NCBI GenBank assembly: GCA_002352105.1
Contig: DEHV01000047.1
Span: 28,050-92,049, forward strand
From: Chitinophagaceae bacterium UBA2791
GTDB lineage: Bacteria; Bacteroidota; Bacteroidia; Chitinophagales; Chitinophagaceae
DNA: 64,000 bases
Reading direction: 5' to 3'
Shown here piece after piece: positions 8,945 through 18,910 of the stretch. Position 1 is the first letter of the stretch. Each line of letters begins with the position of its first letter. The notes beneath the pieces were generated by a model. That model was not told the DNA's origin and did no database searches. It saw only the letters and a list, made by a program, of their open reading frames with translations. The translations under genes and the position numbers were made by a program.

Positions 8945-10129
8945 ATGGAGGCCGATCAGTTACAAAGATTATTTGAGAAATATGTCCGCAATGAATGCAC
9001 GAGCCGGGAAAAACGGGAATTGCTGGCGTTTGTAGAGCGAGCGGAGAATGAAGAGGCGGTAAAGGACCTGATCGAACGGTTTATTGCCCATACTGCCGGC
9101 GGCGAGACGCTGGACAACGAAAAAGCCGGTATTATACTGCGACGGATCCTCCGGAAAGAGCAATTGCCTACGCCCGTCCTTTCGCCTGTTAAAAGCCGAT
9201 ATTCGTTGGCGTGGAAGGCGGCAGCCGCCGTTATTCTTTTTGCTGCCGGGTTCTATCTATGGAGAAATTATACTGGCGGCGGGGAATCTCCTTCTGTTGC
9301 CGCCCGTATTGATCAGCCAGCAATCATGCCCGGCGGATCCCACGCTATCCTCTCCATGTCCGATGGCCGTTCAATTCTGCTGGACAGTATGAAGGATGGT
9401 CATATCGCACAGGGGGGCATACAAGTGGTGAAACGAAACGACATGCTTATATTTTCCGCAAGCCGGAACAATGATCCTGCCGGGCAGGATCATGTCATCT
9501 TTAATACCCTGAGCACGCCGGCGGGCGGACAATACCAGGTGCTGCTGCCCGATGGCAGCAAGGTCTGGTTGAATGCAACTTCTTCCCTTCATTTTCCAAA
9601 TGTTTTTACAGGAGATACCCGGGAAGTGTCCATCGAAGGGGAAGGTTATTTTGAGGTGGCCTCGAATAATAAGAAACCCTTTCATGTGAAAGTAGGTAAT
9701 ATGGTTGTTAAAGTCCTCGGCACGCACTTCAATATAAATGCTTATAAGGATGATGGCAGGATCAGGACCAGCCTCCTGGAGGGAAGCATCCGCATAACCG
9801 AAGGAAATATGTCGGAACTGCTCGCGCCCGGCCAACAGGGGATATTAAAAAGCGGCGAAGGGAAGCTGGACATCCAAACGATGGATATGGACCTGGTCAT
9901 CGCCTGGAAGAATGGTCTGTTCAATTTTACGGGCTCTGATTTTTATACGATCATGCACCAGATAGGCCGGTGGTATGATATGCAAATAGAGTTCGAAGGA
10001 AAGATACCCAACCGGAATTTCGAAGGAAAGATTTCCCGGAGCGCCCAGTTGTCGGAGATTTTAAAGATACTGGAATTGCAGAACCTGAAATTTGAGGTTG
10101 AAGGGAGAAAGATAATCGTTAAAGATTGA
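8945..10129 (+). CDS. FecR-family anti-sigma factor
   Basis: 394 residues from the ATG at 8945; the same open frame runs back to 8831 but that part overlaps the sigma gene and has no family similarity. The layout is a cytosolic N-terminal sigma-binding helical region (1-85), one transmembrane helix at about 88-106 (AWKAAAAVILFAAGFYLW), and a periplasmic FecR domain. The FecR domain contains the typical stretches LPDGSKVWLNATSSLHFP, VSIEGEGYFEV and VKVLGTHFNINAY. A C-terminal DUF4974 domain (about 325-394) is related to STN. It should hold the adjacent ECF sigma factor at the membrane and receive a signal from the STN domains of the SusC proteins. Confidence 0.93.
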   Translation: MEADQLQRLFEKYVRNECTSREKRELLAFVERAENEEAVKDLIERFIAHTAGGETLDNEKAGIILRRILRKEQLPTPVLSPVKSRYSLAWKAAAAVILFAAGFYLWRNYTGGGESPSVAARIDQPAIMPGGSHAILSMSDGRSILLDSMKDGHIAQGGIQVVKRNDMLIFSASRNNDPAGQDHVIFNTLSTPAGGQYQVLLPDGSKVWLNATSSLHFPNVFTGDTREVSIEGEGYFEVASNNKKPFHVKVGNMVVKVLGTHFNINAYKDDGRIRTSLLEGSIRITEGNMSELLAPGQQGILKSGEGKLDIQTMDMDLVIAWKNGLFNFTGSDFYTIMHQIGRWYDMQIEFEGKIPNRNFEGKISRSAQLSEILKILELQNLKFEVEGRKIIVKD

Positions 10130-10153
10130 TTCGATAAGCGCATTAAATAAAAA

Positions 10154-10228
10154 GACCAGTAACGTTCACAGCATTACTGGTCGCAATGGCTAAAATTTGT
10201 CTGTCAACAAGATTAATTAACCAAAACT
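10154..10228 (+). promoter_or_regulatory. Leader element copy A (orphan)
   Basis: First of three copies of a composite element. An 11-bp stem (10154-10164 with 10172-10182, one mismatch) closes on the loop TTCACAG (10165-10171). GTCTGTCA follows at 10199 and AACCAAAA at 10219-10226. In the two other copies the last box sits exactly nine bases before a susC ATG; here no start codon is found at that distance. The hairpin could also end the fecR transcript, but no T-run follows directly. Confidence 0.55.
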
Positions 10229-10469
10229 TTAATAAAAGTAAGGCTTCGATACCGGTTTTCCAAAAACTGATCTTTCTTGTTATCCGTTAATCTACCGCCT
10301 GGGCAGAACGACCGGTTTGTGTAGACAGTCTTGTGCCCCGGGCATAGCATGCCCTTTATTTGCGGCGATGTCAAAGTCGCCTGTTTGACTTCTTCGTTAC
10401 CGGCGTTTTCTTTTTTGAATTGATTACGGTTTTCCAAAAAATCATCGTTAACATAATGCTGTTTCCATT
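10229..10469. other. Non-coding spacer after leader copy A
   Basis: No convincing gene. A 14-bp exact direct repeat (CGGTTTTCCAAAAA) occurs at 10253-10266 and 10427-10440. The second copy lies just before the amidohydrolase start at 10470. It may be a remnant of a deletion or rearrangement. Confidence 0.4.
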
Positions 10470-11426
10470 ATGAACAGAAAAGAGTTTATCGCTGCGGCTT
10501 CCCTGCTTTCTCTGCCGCCTTCGATTTCTTTTACTTCCGGCAAAAAAGCAGACGCCCCTGCGCTTAAGTTGATCGATACGCATCAGCACCTGTATGATAC
10601 GAACAGGTTTCCCGATAATTGGGGGTTGATTCCGGTGGAAGGCGATTTTGGCGTGCGCCAATATCAGGAGATTGCCCGCGCAGTCAATATTGAAAAAGCC
10701 GTGTACATAGAAGTAGCCGTACCGCCCGCCCGGAAATACGATGAAGCGATGTATGCTGTAGAATTGTGTGAAGACGATTCAAACCCTACTATGGGCGCCG
10801 TTATCAGCTATGATATATACAGCGATGATTTCGTTGCGTATATGTCCCGGTTTAAAAAATATCCTTGCATAAAGGGCATTCGCGCCGGGTTTCGAAGCGA
10901 GCAGGACCTGTCTAATGAAAAGATTATCCGGCATGCGCGGGCATTGGGCGAAATGGGCATGAGCCTTGATTTTTCCGTCTCCCCGCGTTGGTTGGGGGCA
11001 ATGGCTACGCTTGTACAAAATTGCCCCGAGACCCTGTTCCTGGTAAACCATTGCGCCAATGTTGACCCTAAAGCTTTTCTGACCGGGAAGAAAGCTCCCG
11101 GACGCTCCGATCACAACCCACAGCAATGGTTAGATGATATGAAGCGTCTTGCCGCGCAAAAAAATGTAGCGTGTAAAATATCGGGGTTGGTCACCAGGTC
11201 TCCGGGCTATCTGCTGAATGCGGAGAATCTCGGACCTGCTATACGGCATTGTTTGGAAATATTTGGGCCAGACCGGGCGATGTTTGCCAGCGACTGGCCC
11301 TGGTGCCTGCGCGGCATGGACGTGAAGGGTTGGGTCAATATCCTTAAAGAAACAGTCGCAAGGCAACCGAGAGAAGATCAGGAAAAATTGTTTTATAAAA
11401 ACGCAATACAGTTTTACCGCCTTTAA
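10470..11426 (+). CDS. Amidohydrolase-2 family metal-dependent hydrolase, probably exported
   Basis: 318 residues. The TIM-barrel amidohydrolase_2 family includes L-fuconolactonase, other sugar lactonases and decarboxylases. It shows the metal motif DTHQHLY at about residues 35-41, a His in LVNHCANVD and the late Asp in FASDWPW, so the metal site looks intact. The N-terminus (MNRKEFIAAASLLSL) is a short Tat/Sec-like leader with RK in place of RR. The next gene, a PQQ dehydrogenase, begins 18 bases downstream, suggesting an operon in which one enzyme may make a lactone or acid handled by the other. The substrate is not predictable. Confidence 0.82.
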   Translation: MNRKEFIAAASLLSLPPSISFTSGKKADAPALKLIDTHQHLYDTNRFPDNWGLIPVEGDFGVRQYQEIARAVNIEKAVYIEVAVPPARKYDEAMYAVELCEDDSNPTMGAVISYDIYSDDFVAYMSRFKKYPCIKGIRAGFRSEQDLSNEKIIRHARALGEMGMSLDFSVSPRWLGAMATLVQNCPETLFLVNHCANVDPKAFLTGKKAPGRSDHNPQQWLDDMKRLAAQKNVACKISGLVTRSPGYLLNAENLGPAIRHCLEIFGPDRAMFASDWPWCLRGMDVKGWVNILKETVARQPREDQEKLFYKNAIQFYRL

Positions 11427-11444
11427 AACCCTGCTATATATCGT

Positions 11445-13664
11445 ATGTTTTACCTGGTAAACGGGGCGGGATACCCGCTTTTATGGATTCTCGGGGAGCG
11501 CCGGATCATTATTTTGCTATCCTGTCTCTTGCTGCTGACTGCCTGCCGGCAAAACGAAACAGATCGGGAATGGCCGGCGTATGGCGGAGATAATGGTCGT
11601 ATGCATTATTCAACATTATCGCAAATCGATACCGCTAATGTTAAGGATCTGGAAGTGGCATGGGTTTACCGGACAGGAGATGCAGCGGCAGGAAGCCAGA
11701 TGCAAACGAACCCCCTGGTAGTTGATCAAACGCTGTATGGCGTTTCTCCTCAGTTAAGATTATTTGCCGTTGATGCAGGGAGCGGAAAGGAAAAATGGAC
11801 CTTTGATCCGTCGGATACGGGGGATACCGCCGCTCAACCAGCAGGCAGCCATCATGGTATGAATGCCTGCAGGGGATTGGCTTTATATAGGGATAATAAG
11901 AATGGCCATAAATTGTTTTATACGGTCGGGTCGTTCCTGTATTGTATAAATGCCCGTACAGGAACGCTGGAAAAGGGATTTGGCGCGGGCGGCCGGGTTT
12001 CTTTGCACGAAGGATTGGATGTAGAGCGGGACATCCGACACCTGCGGATGACATCTACATCCCCGGGGATCATTTACAAGGACCTGTTGATCATGGGAAG
12101 CAGTTTGAACGAGGAAGAAGAGTCTGCGCCCGGCCATATCCGCGCTTATGATGTTCATACCGGAAAGATCAGGTGGATATTTCATAGTATTCCTCATCCG
12201 GGGGAGGAAGGGTATGAAACATGGTTGTCTCCCGATTCTCATAAATATAGAGGAGGGGCCAATACCTGGGGCGGTTTTACCCTGGACGAAAAAAGAGGAA
12301 TTGTGTTTGCGGCAACGGGAACTGCAAACCCTGACTTCTATGGCGGGCATCGGCCGGGAGATAACCTTTATGCCAATTCAGTACTGGCGATCGATGCCGC
12401 TACGGGAAAAAAGAAATGGCATTTTCAGACGGTTCATCATGATCTGTGGGACTGGGATCTGCCGATGCCTCCTGTGCTTGTTACCGTTACAAAAGACGGA
12501 AAACAGCAGGATCTGGCCGTACAGCTTACCAAGCAGGGTTTTGTATTTGTGTTTGACCGGGAAACCGGCGCGCAGGTTTACCCGATGGAGGAAAGGCCGG
12601 TTCCTGTTCAGTCGGCCCTGGAAGGAGAGTACCTATCGCCCACTCAGCCTTTCCCCACAGCCATTGCTCCCTTTATCCGTCAGGAAATGCGGAAAGAAGA
12701 TCTTAATACGCTCCTTCCGGATTCATCGTATCAGGATTTGGTAAAGCGATTTGAAAGCTACAGACGCGGGCCTGTTTACACGCCGCCTTCCTTTCAGGGT
12801 ACGATTGTGATGGCGCTGAATGGGGGAGCAGAATGGGGCGGCCCTTCGGTAGACCCGGAATCCGGCATTCTCTATATCAATGCAAATGAGATGCCCTGGG
12901 TTATCGCCATGAAAGAAAATACCGTTGAAAAAGAAACCCCGCCGCAGATGAATAATCTGGCGGCAGGAAAAATGCTCTATACCAGGCATTGTCAATCATG
13001 CCATGGCGCTGATCTGAAAGGAGGAGGTCTTGCCCCGGCGCTCGAATTGATGGAACTCAGGATGAATGAAACGGATTTTAAGCAGATTGTAAAAACGGGC
13101 AGAAGAATGATGCCCTCATTTAACCGCTTATCCGAAAGCGAGCTGAATGCATTGAGCGCCTTCCTGCTGTCTATTAAGCAAAAGCAAAAAGAGCGCTTTG
13201 TTCCTCCCGCAGCAAAGGAAGATAGCATTTACCATAGTCGTTACGTTCCTCAGGGATATCAGCAATTTTTGTCAAAGGAAGGGTATCCTGCTATTGCGCC
13301 TCCCTGGGGTACGCTTAGCGCGCTGGATCTAAAGACGGGAAAATATTTATGGCAAAAACCTTTGGGTGAAACGGAATTAGGAAAGCGCCTTCAAACGGAG
13401 ACAGGTTCTATGAACTATGGAGGCTCTGTGGTTACTTCCGGGGGGCTATTGTTTATAGCGGCTACGCCGGATGAAAAATTCCGGGCATACCATAAAACAA
13501 CAGGCGAGATCTTATTCGAGACGAAGCTTCCTGCCGCTGCATATGCCACGCCTGCTATTTATAGTATCGGCGGCCGGCAATTTATTACGATTGCCTGTGG
13601 AGGAGGTCGCGCAAAAAAAGCGTCGGGCGATTACTACATAACTCTTAGCCTGAAGCAAAATTAA
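11445..13664 (+). CDS. PQQ-dependent dehydrogenase with inserted cytochrome c domain, lipoprotein
   Basis: 739 residues. A lipobox LTAC puts the acylated Cys at about residue 34, so the protein should be membrane-anchored on the periplasmic or surface side; the true start may be slightly downstream of the ATG used. The body is an eight-bladed quinoprotein propeller of the glucose/polyol dehydrogenase type (HHDLWDWDLP and repeated AxDxxTGKxxW blades). A c-type cytochrome insert at about 505-590 has haem motif CQSCH at 516-520 and a likely axial Met in MMPSF. PQQ would oxidise an alcohol or sugar and pass electrons to the built-in haem. No pqq synthesis genes lie in the window, so the cofactor may be scavenged or made elsewhere. 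Confidence 0.85.
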   Translation: MFYLVNGAGYPLLWILGERRIIILLSCLLLLTACRQNETDREWPAYGGDNGRMHYSTLSQIDTANVKDLEVAWVYRTGDAAAGSQMQTNPLVVDQTLYGVSPQLRLFAVDAGSGKEKWTFDPSDTGDTAAQPAGSHHGMNACRGLALYRDNKNGHKLFYTVGSFLYCINARTGTLEKGFGAGGRVSLHEGLDVERDIRHLRMTSTSPGIIYKDLLIMGSSLNEEEESAPGHIRAYDVHTGKIRWIFHSIPHPGEEGYETWLSPDSHKYRGGANTWGGFTLDEKRGIVFAATGTANPDFYGGHRPGDNLYANSVLAIDAATGKKKWHFQTVHHDLWDWDLPMPPVLVTVTKDGKQQDLAVQLTKQGFVFVFDRETGAQVYPMEERPVPVQSALEGEYLSPTQPFPTAIAPFIRQEMRKEDLNTLLPDSSYQDLVKRFESYRRGPVYTPPSFQGTIVMALNGGAEWGGPSVDPESGILYINANEMPWVIAMKENTVEKETPPQMNNLAAGKMLYTRHCQSCHGADLKGGGLAPALELMELRMNETDFKQIVKTGRRMMPSFNRLSESELNALSAFLLSIKQKQKERFVPPAAKEDSIYHSRYVPQGYQQFLSKEGYPAIAPPWGTLSALDLKTGKYLWQKPLGETELGKRLQTETGSMNYGGSVVTSGGLLFIAATPDEKFRAYHKTTGEILFETKLPAAAYATPAIYSIGGRQFITIACGGGRAKKASGDYYITLSLKQN

Positions 13665-13814
13665 TTTCATAAGCAGCTAACCCAAATCTAATGAACGCAT
13701 ACTCTTATTATCGCAGCCATCCATTACTGCACCTTACTGACTGGCGCTATGCGGCAATTTAGAAATATCTGCTCCTTTCTTGAAAAACCATTTGACCGTA
13801 TGCTCATGAATGGG

Positions 13815-13876
13815 AATGTTCACAGCATTGCTTGTTCATTTGAAAACCGTCTGTCAGTAATTTAATAACCAAAATT
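13815..13876 (+). promoter_or_regulatory. Leader element copy B, before susC 1
   Basis: A short stem (AATG/CATT) closes the loop TTCACAG (13819-13825). GTCTGTCA follows at 13849 and AACCAAAA at 13867-13874, nine bases before the susC ATG at 13884. The stem sequence differs from the other copies while the loop and the two downstream boxes are kept. It could be an RNA leader, a regulator site, or part of an ECF promoter with a translation-start box. Confidence 0.6.
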
Positions 13877-13883
13877 TAAAATT

Positions 13884-16800
13884 ATGATCCCGATTTTGCG
13901 AAGCCGGGCTACGACTGTTATCAAACCCGTAAAATCCAGGGCCTGGCTGATCACGCGATTGATTATCCTGTTTTCATTTACCTTCTCTTTTGAAGCGAAT
14001 GCCAACGGATCCTTCCAGGAAATTAGTATATCTCAAAAGCGGGCGTCGTTATCCCAGATTTTTAAGGAGATCGAACAGCAGACCGGGCTCTTGTTCTTTT
14101 ATGACAAGGCGCTTATAGAGGCCAAAGAACCGGTACAGCTTAAGATAAGAAGATTTGGGTCGCTAAATGAAGCGCTTGCGACAATTCTGAAAGACCAGCG
14201 CCTTTCCTATTCAATCATACGCAACACGGTCGTTATATACGCCTCGGAGCCTCCAAAAATTTTTCCCCTCGATGCGGATCCCCTGCGGTCGATAAGCGCA
14301 ATAGCCGCCCCTCCCATAGTCGTACGGGGAAAAGTGACTTCAAACAGCGGCGAGGCGCTGGTCGGCGTAAGCGTATTGATCAAGGGAACCAATATCGGTA
14401 CGACAACGGACCAAAGCGGTAATTATACCCTTACCGTCCCCGACGGGGATGCTATATTGGTGTTCACCAATGTTGGTTTTTTGACAAGGGAAATTGCAGT
14501 TGAGCGCAAAACCGAGCTGAATGTGGCGCTGGAAGCAGATCAGCAAAAGCTGGGAGAAGTGGTGGTGACTGCGTTTGGCATCAAACGCCGGTCGAAAGCG
14601 CTGACCTATGCCGTTCAGTCCATTAACGCAGACAAGGTAAATGAAGCCAAATCCACCAATATGATCACTTCCTTGCAGGGTAAGGTGGCTGGCATGCGCA
14701 TTACCATGAGCCCCAACGGGCCTGGTAGTTCTGCAAATGTTATCATAAGAGGGCAGCGTTCCCTTTCAGGGAACAACCAACCGCTTTATATTATTGATGG
14801 CGTTCCTTTGGACAATACTACCCGGATCAATGCAGCGGCGGGAAGCACCGGTACTTATGGCGGGAGGGATGGAGGCGATGGCATCGGAATGCTCAACAGC
14901 GATGATGTGGAATCGATCACTGTGCTGAAAGGAGCGTCCGCCGCCGCCCTCTATGGAAGCCAGGGACAGAATGGTGCCATTATCATCACCACAAAAAGGG
15001 GCAAGTCGGGAAAGGTATCCGTCAATTATACCGGGAACGTATCCTTTGATTCGCCGAATATATTACCGGAGCTTCAATACGAATATGGGCAGGGCGCAGG
15101 CGGCGTATATAATGCCAACGCTGAGAATAGCTGGGGGCCAAAAGCAACCGGGCAAATGGAAACGCTTTGGAATGGACATACGATTCCTTTAGTCGGACAG
15201 AAAGACCGGCTTAAGGACTTTTTCAGAAAGGCCCTTACCGTCAACAATACATTGAGTATAACCGGGGGCAGCGAGTTGATGCAAACTTATTTTTCTTACG
15301 GTAATACCAACGCGCAGGGAATACTTCCGAACCAGGACCTGAACCGGCATAATTTCGATTTGAAGATCGATAACAAGATCTCTTCAAAGCTTTCTTTCGC
15401 TACCAAGCTTACCTATATAAGGGAGGATATGGACAACAAGCATTCGACAGACTCCCATATAGACGCGTATAGCCGTATCCTTAAGGCTCCGGTTACCATT
15501 CCGCTCAGCGAGATGAAGGAATATGAGTATTTTGACGATCTCGGAAACAGGAAGCAGAGTTTCTGGCGGCCGGGCTCTGTATTCAATTCCAATCCTTACT
15601 GGGCGTTGAACCGGCACCTTTTCTTTGAGCAGAAAGACCGTATCATTGGACTTTTATCTGCCAAATATAAGTTTACCAACTGGCTCGACCTGCAAATCAG
15701 GGGGAGCATCGACAGGACAATAAACAAGACCGACGATAGAATATACGAGGATTCCTATCACTGGACCGGCGTAGGCGCGCTGTATGGGTTGAGGTATTTA
15801 AAAAGCACGGGCATGAATGTGGATGCCTTGCTCTCTTTCCGCCATAATTTTTCAGATAAACTTGAGCTGAACGGAAATGTTGGCGCTTCCATCCAGGAAA
15901 GTAAATACGAAGCTCAGGAGTTCAATGCGCGCGGACTGATAAAGAAGGATTTCTTTTTCATGCAAAACGCCGCTAATACAAATGGCGAAAATTCCTTTGG
16001 CCGGTCTCCGCAGATCCAGTCCGTGTACGGTATTGCCACTTTATCTTACGACAATTATCTGTTCTTTGACGTAACGGTCAGGAACGACTGGTCGTCGGCG
16101 CTTACGGCAGGGAACCAATCTTATTTTTATCCTTCATTCGGATTGTCCGCGATAGTTTCAGATATGATGCAACTACCGTCCTGGATTTCCTATGGGAAAG
16201 TCAGGACGGCGTTAGCTAATTCAGGTTATGGGGGACGGCAGTACCTGGACAGGAACTATTTTACGGTATCGGCGGGCGGAGTGATCAGTCCCTCGCAGAT
16301 ACGCGCCACTGACGACTATAAACCCGAGTTGACTACTTCTTACGAACTTGGGTTAGACTGGAGGTTCTTTAATGACAGGTTGGGCGTCGATGCGACCTAT
16401 TATCTATCGAATACTAAGAACCAGTTGATAGCGCTAGCTACGCCCTCTGTGGCTTCTTTGTACGGCCAGGAATACATTAACGCAGGTCTTATCCGGAATA
16501 ACGGGGTCGAATTAATGATAAGCGGAAGGCCGATTGTATCAAAAGATTTCTCCTGGGAGGTCTCAGTAAATTTTGCAGACAACAACAATAAGGTTGTCCG
16601 GCTGAACGAAGGCTCGACCAACCGTTTGATCGGGGGAAGCATTGGCGACATGTGGTTGCGCGGATGGCGGCTGGATAGCCTGGGGAGAAAGCTGGTCGAT
16701 GCAGACGGAAGGCCTCTTTTTTCAACCGGCGAAAATTATGTAGGGAACAGTAATCCGGATTATATGATGGGCCTGTCCAATTCTTTTTCTTATAAGAACC

Positions 16801-17237
16801 TTTCGTTCAGCTTCCTGATCGACTATAGCCAGGGGGGAGTGGTAAATGCATTGATCCAGTCGATTTTGGATGTTGGCGGTCATTCCAAACGGACCCTTGA
16901 AGGCAGGGAAACAGGTTTGATCCTGGATGCCTACACTGCGGATGGTAAAGCGAATATAAAAAGCATCACGCCGGAAAGCTACTGGTCTAACCTCAATGGC
17001 GTGGGGTATGTCTATTCGGCTACGAACATGCGTCTTCGGGAACTTTTGCTCGGTTACTCCTTATCCCCGCGTTTGTTATCCAAAACAGCTAAATTTTTAA
17101 ATGCGGCAAAAATATCCCTGGTAGGCAGAAACCTTCTTTTCTTTTACAATAAGGCTCCCATCGATCCGGAAAGTTTCCAGAATTATGCGCTGCCTACTAC
17201 CCGAACTATTGGCGTTAACCTGAAACTCTCTTTCTGA
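13884..17237 (+). CDS. SusC/RagA-type TonB-linked outer-membrane transporter with STN domain (pair 1)
   Basis: 1117 residues. A signal peptide is followed by an STN domain at about 45-110 (SQIFKEIEQQTGLLFFYDKAL), which signals to FecR. A CarboxypepD_reg domain lies at about 146-225 (VRGKVTSNSGEALVGVSVLI), with a TonB-box-like region at LGEVVVTAFGI. The plug domain runs to about 360 (PLYIIDGVPLDN, ITVLKGASAAALYGSQGQNG), and then a 22-strand beta-barrel ends in LKLSF with a terminal aromatic residue. It imports a ligand captured by the SusD lipoprotein encoded 88 bases downstream. The STN domain and the nearby sigma/fecR genes imply trans-envelope induction. Confidence 0.95.
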   Translation: MIPILRSRATTVIKPVKSRAWLITRLIILFSFTFSFEANANGSFQEISISQKRASLSQIFKEIEQQTGLLFFYDKALIEAKEPVQLKIRRFGSLNEALATILKDQRLSYSIIRNTVVIYASEPPKIFPLDADPLRSISAIAAPPIVVRGKVTSNSGEALVGVSVLIKGTNIGTTTDQSGNYTLTVPDGDAILVFTNVGFLTREIAVERKTELNVALEADQQKLGEVVVTAFGIKRRSKALTYAVQSINADKVNEAKSTNMITSLQGKVAGMRITMSPNGPGSSANVIIRGQRSLSGNNQPLYIIDGVPLDNTTRINAAAGSTGTYGGRDGGDGIGMLNSDDVESITVLKGASAAALYGSQGQNGAIIITTKRGKSGKVSVNYTGNVSFDSPNILPELQYEYGQGAGGVYNANAENSWGPKATGQMETLWNGHTIPLVGQKDRLKDFFRKALTVNNTLSITGGSELMQTYFSYGNTNAQGILPNQDLNRHNFDLKIDNKISSKLSFATKLTYIREDMDNKHSTDSHIDAYSRILKAPVTIPLSEMKEYEYFDDLGNRKQSFWRPGSVFNSNPYWALNRHLFFEQKDRIIGLLSAKYKFTNWLDLQIRGSIDRTINKTDDRIYEDSYHWTGVGALYGLRYLKSTGMNVDALLSFRHNFSDKLELNGNVGASIQESKYEAQEFNARGLIKKDFFFMQNAANTNGENSFGRSPQIQSVYGIATLSYDNYLFFDVTVRNDWSSALTAGNQSYFYPSFGLSAIVSDMMQLPSWISYGKVRTALANSGYGGRQYLDRNYFTVSAGGVISPSQIRATDDYKPELTTSYELGLDWRFFNDRLGVDATYYLSNTKNQLIALATPSVASLYGQEYINAGLIRNNGVELMISGRPIVSKDFSWEVSVNFADNNNKVVRLNEGSTNRLIGGSIGDMWLRGWRLDSLGRKLVDADGRPLFSTGENYVGNSNPDYMMGLSNSFSYKNLSFSFLIDYSQGGVVNALIQSILDVGGHSKRTLEGRETGLILDAYTADGKANIKSITPESYWSNLNGVGYVYSATNMRLRELLLGYSLSPRLLSKTAKFLNAAKISLVGRNLLFFYNKAPIDPESFQNYALPTTRTIGVNLKLSF

Positions 17238-17325
17238 TGGCGCCAGCGAACGTCGAAGTGATTGGTTCGCATGAACCCCTCCGGTTCGCCTGAATCTATC
17301 GTAAATAAAGAAAAACATAAAGATC

Positions 17326-18882
17326 ATGAAACATAGATATTCCAGAAATTATGCTTTACTCAAGACGCTGTTCTTTGCGCACCTGGTAGGGAGCATTGTT
17401 TTTCTGAGCGGATGCACAAAAAATTTCGAAGAAATCAATACCGATCCAACGCGTTTGGCCGTGTTGGATCCGCTTGATGTGCGCAGTATGTTTCCCGGAA
17501 CAGTGGTAGGCAGCCTGGTGGGTACAAATTATTGGGCGTCTTCTTTAACGGCCGGCTTGTTTGCGCAGCAATTCGCTTCTACCCAAAACAACCATTCCTT
17601 TCAACGGTACCTGGTGCCTAACAGCATGGGTTCTACGCTATATCGGGCCTGGTATCTGAATGCTATAGCGCCTTTGGAGAATATAATAAAGTCGACAGAG
17701 GAAAATGAACCTACGTTGAATGCAGTGGCCCGGATCTGGAAGGTATTTGTTATGCACCGGTTAACAGACACCTGGGGGCCGGTTCCTTATTCTAAGATCG
17801 GAGAATCGGGCAGAGTTGTCGGGTTCGATTCTCAGAAGGATATTTATTACGGCTTCTTTGACGAACTGGAAGAAGCCGCTGCTTTGTTGAGAAGCAATAT
17901 AAGCAGGCTTTCGTTTGGCGATAAGGACCTGATCTACCGGGGCGATAATGAAAAATGGATAAAATTTGCCAATACGCTCAGATTGCGTTTGGCTTTGCGC
18001 ATATCCAAGGTGGAACCCGCTAAAGCAAAAGAAGAAGCTGAAAAGGCGGTAGCGGGAGGGGTGATGGTTGCGCTGGAAGACAATGCTTTCCGCGAGGTTT
18101 CGCCAAATATGCCCAACGGCATGAATTACCAGACCGGCTGGAACGAGCAGCGGATGAGTTCAAATTTTGAAAGCCTGTTCGTAGGATGGAACGACCCCAG
18201 GATGAGCAAGTATTTTTCGCCTGCAGTCAGCGACGGGCAGTTTCGAAGCGTTCGCTGCGGCATGACGCCTGCCCAGCAAAATTTGCCCGACAATCATTAT
18301 AACAATACTTCTAATGTGAGTTTTAAACTTCTGCCCGATAATATGAACACAAATCCTCAAACGATATTGTACACGGCAGAAGCTTATTTTCTCAGGGCGG
18401 AAGGCGCGGTGTACGGCTGGAATATGGATGGAACGGCTAAGGACCTGTATGAAGAGGGAATTGAGATGTCGATGCGCACCTGGGATATTACGGACCAGAC
18501 TGTTATCGATAATTATATTAATGGAACAACTTTGCCGGTCGCATTGAACGACTATTTTGATACGCCGGCCTTAACGGATATTCCGGTGCGGTTTTCCAAT
18601 GATATCGAAGAGCAACTGGAGCAGATTGGAACGCAAAAATGGATAGCCTTGTTTCCTGAACCGCATGAAGCCTGGGCGGAGATGCGCCGGTCGGGCTACC
18701 CCAAAATGTATCCGCTTATTAATTCCGACAATGCAGATGTGCCAAGAGATAAAATGATCCGCAGGCTATTGTTTCTTACGGAGGAGTACGCTGAAAACCC
18801 CGTGGCGGTGGAAAATGCCATACCCATGCTGGGGGCGGGCGGCGATAAGGAGAGCACTCCGCTTTGGTGGGATAAAAATTAG
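17326..18882 (+). CDS. SusD/RagB-family surface lipoprotein (pair 1)
   Basis: 518 residues. Lipoprotein signal with lipobox LSGC (acylated Cys at about residue 30) followed by KNFEEINTDP, the usual start of this SusD branch. The helical TPR-type scaffold is visible in repeated stretches such as WIKFANTLRLRLALRIS and TAEAYFLRAEGAVYGW, with the typical EEGIEMSM segment. It caps the SusC barrel and binds ligand at the cell surface. It follows susC 1 by 88 bases and precedes a CBM9-like/PKD gene by 28, so the three are probably one unit. The ligand is unknown, and the lack of glycosidases nearby argues against a simple glycan assumption. Confidence 0.92.
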   Translation: MKHRYSRNYALLKTLFFAHLVGSIVFLSGCTKNFEEINTDPTRLAVLDPLDVRSMFPGTVVGSLVGTNYWASSLTAGLFAQQFASTQNNHSFQRYLVPNSMGSTLYRAWYLNAIAPLENIIKSTEENEPTLNAVARIWKVFVMHRLTDTWGPVPYSKIGESGRVVGFDSQKDIYYGFFDELEEAAALLRSNISRLSFGDKDLIYRGDNEKWIKFANTLRLRLALRISKVEPAKAKEEAEKAVAGGVMVALEDNAFREVSPNMPNGMNYQTGWNEQRMSSNFESLFVGWNDPRMSKYFSPAVSDGQFRSVRCGMTPAQQNLPDNHYNNTSNVSFKLLPDNMNTNPQTILYTAEAYFLRAEGAVYGWNMDGTAKDLYEEGIEMSMRTWDITDQTVIDNYINGTTLPVALNDYFDTPALTDIPVRFSNDIEEQLEQIGTQKWIALFPEPHEAWAEMRRSGYPKMYPLINSDNADVPRDKMIRRLLFLTEEYAENPVAVENAIPMLGAGGDKESTPLWWDKN

Positions 18883-18910
18883 GAATCTCCAATAGCAATA
18901 ACAAATAACG

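Noticed and set aside
10213..10437. Minus-strand ORF in the gap before the amidohydrolase
   Set aside because: No homology-like features, and it overlaps leader copy A and the direct repeats.
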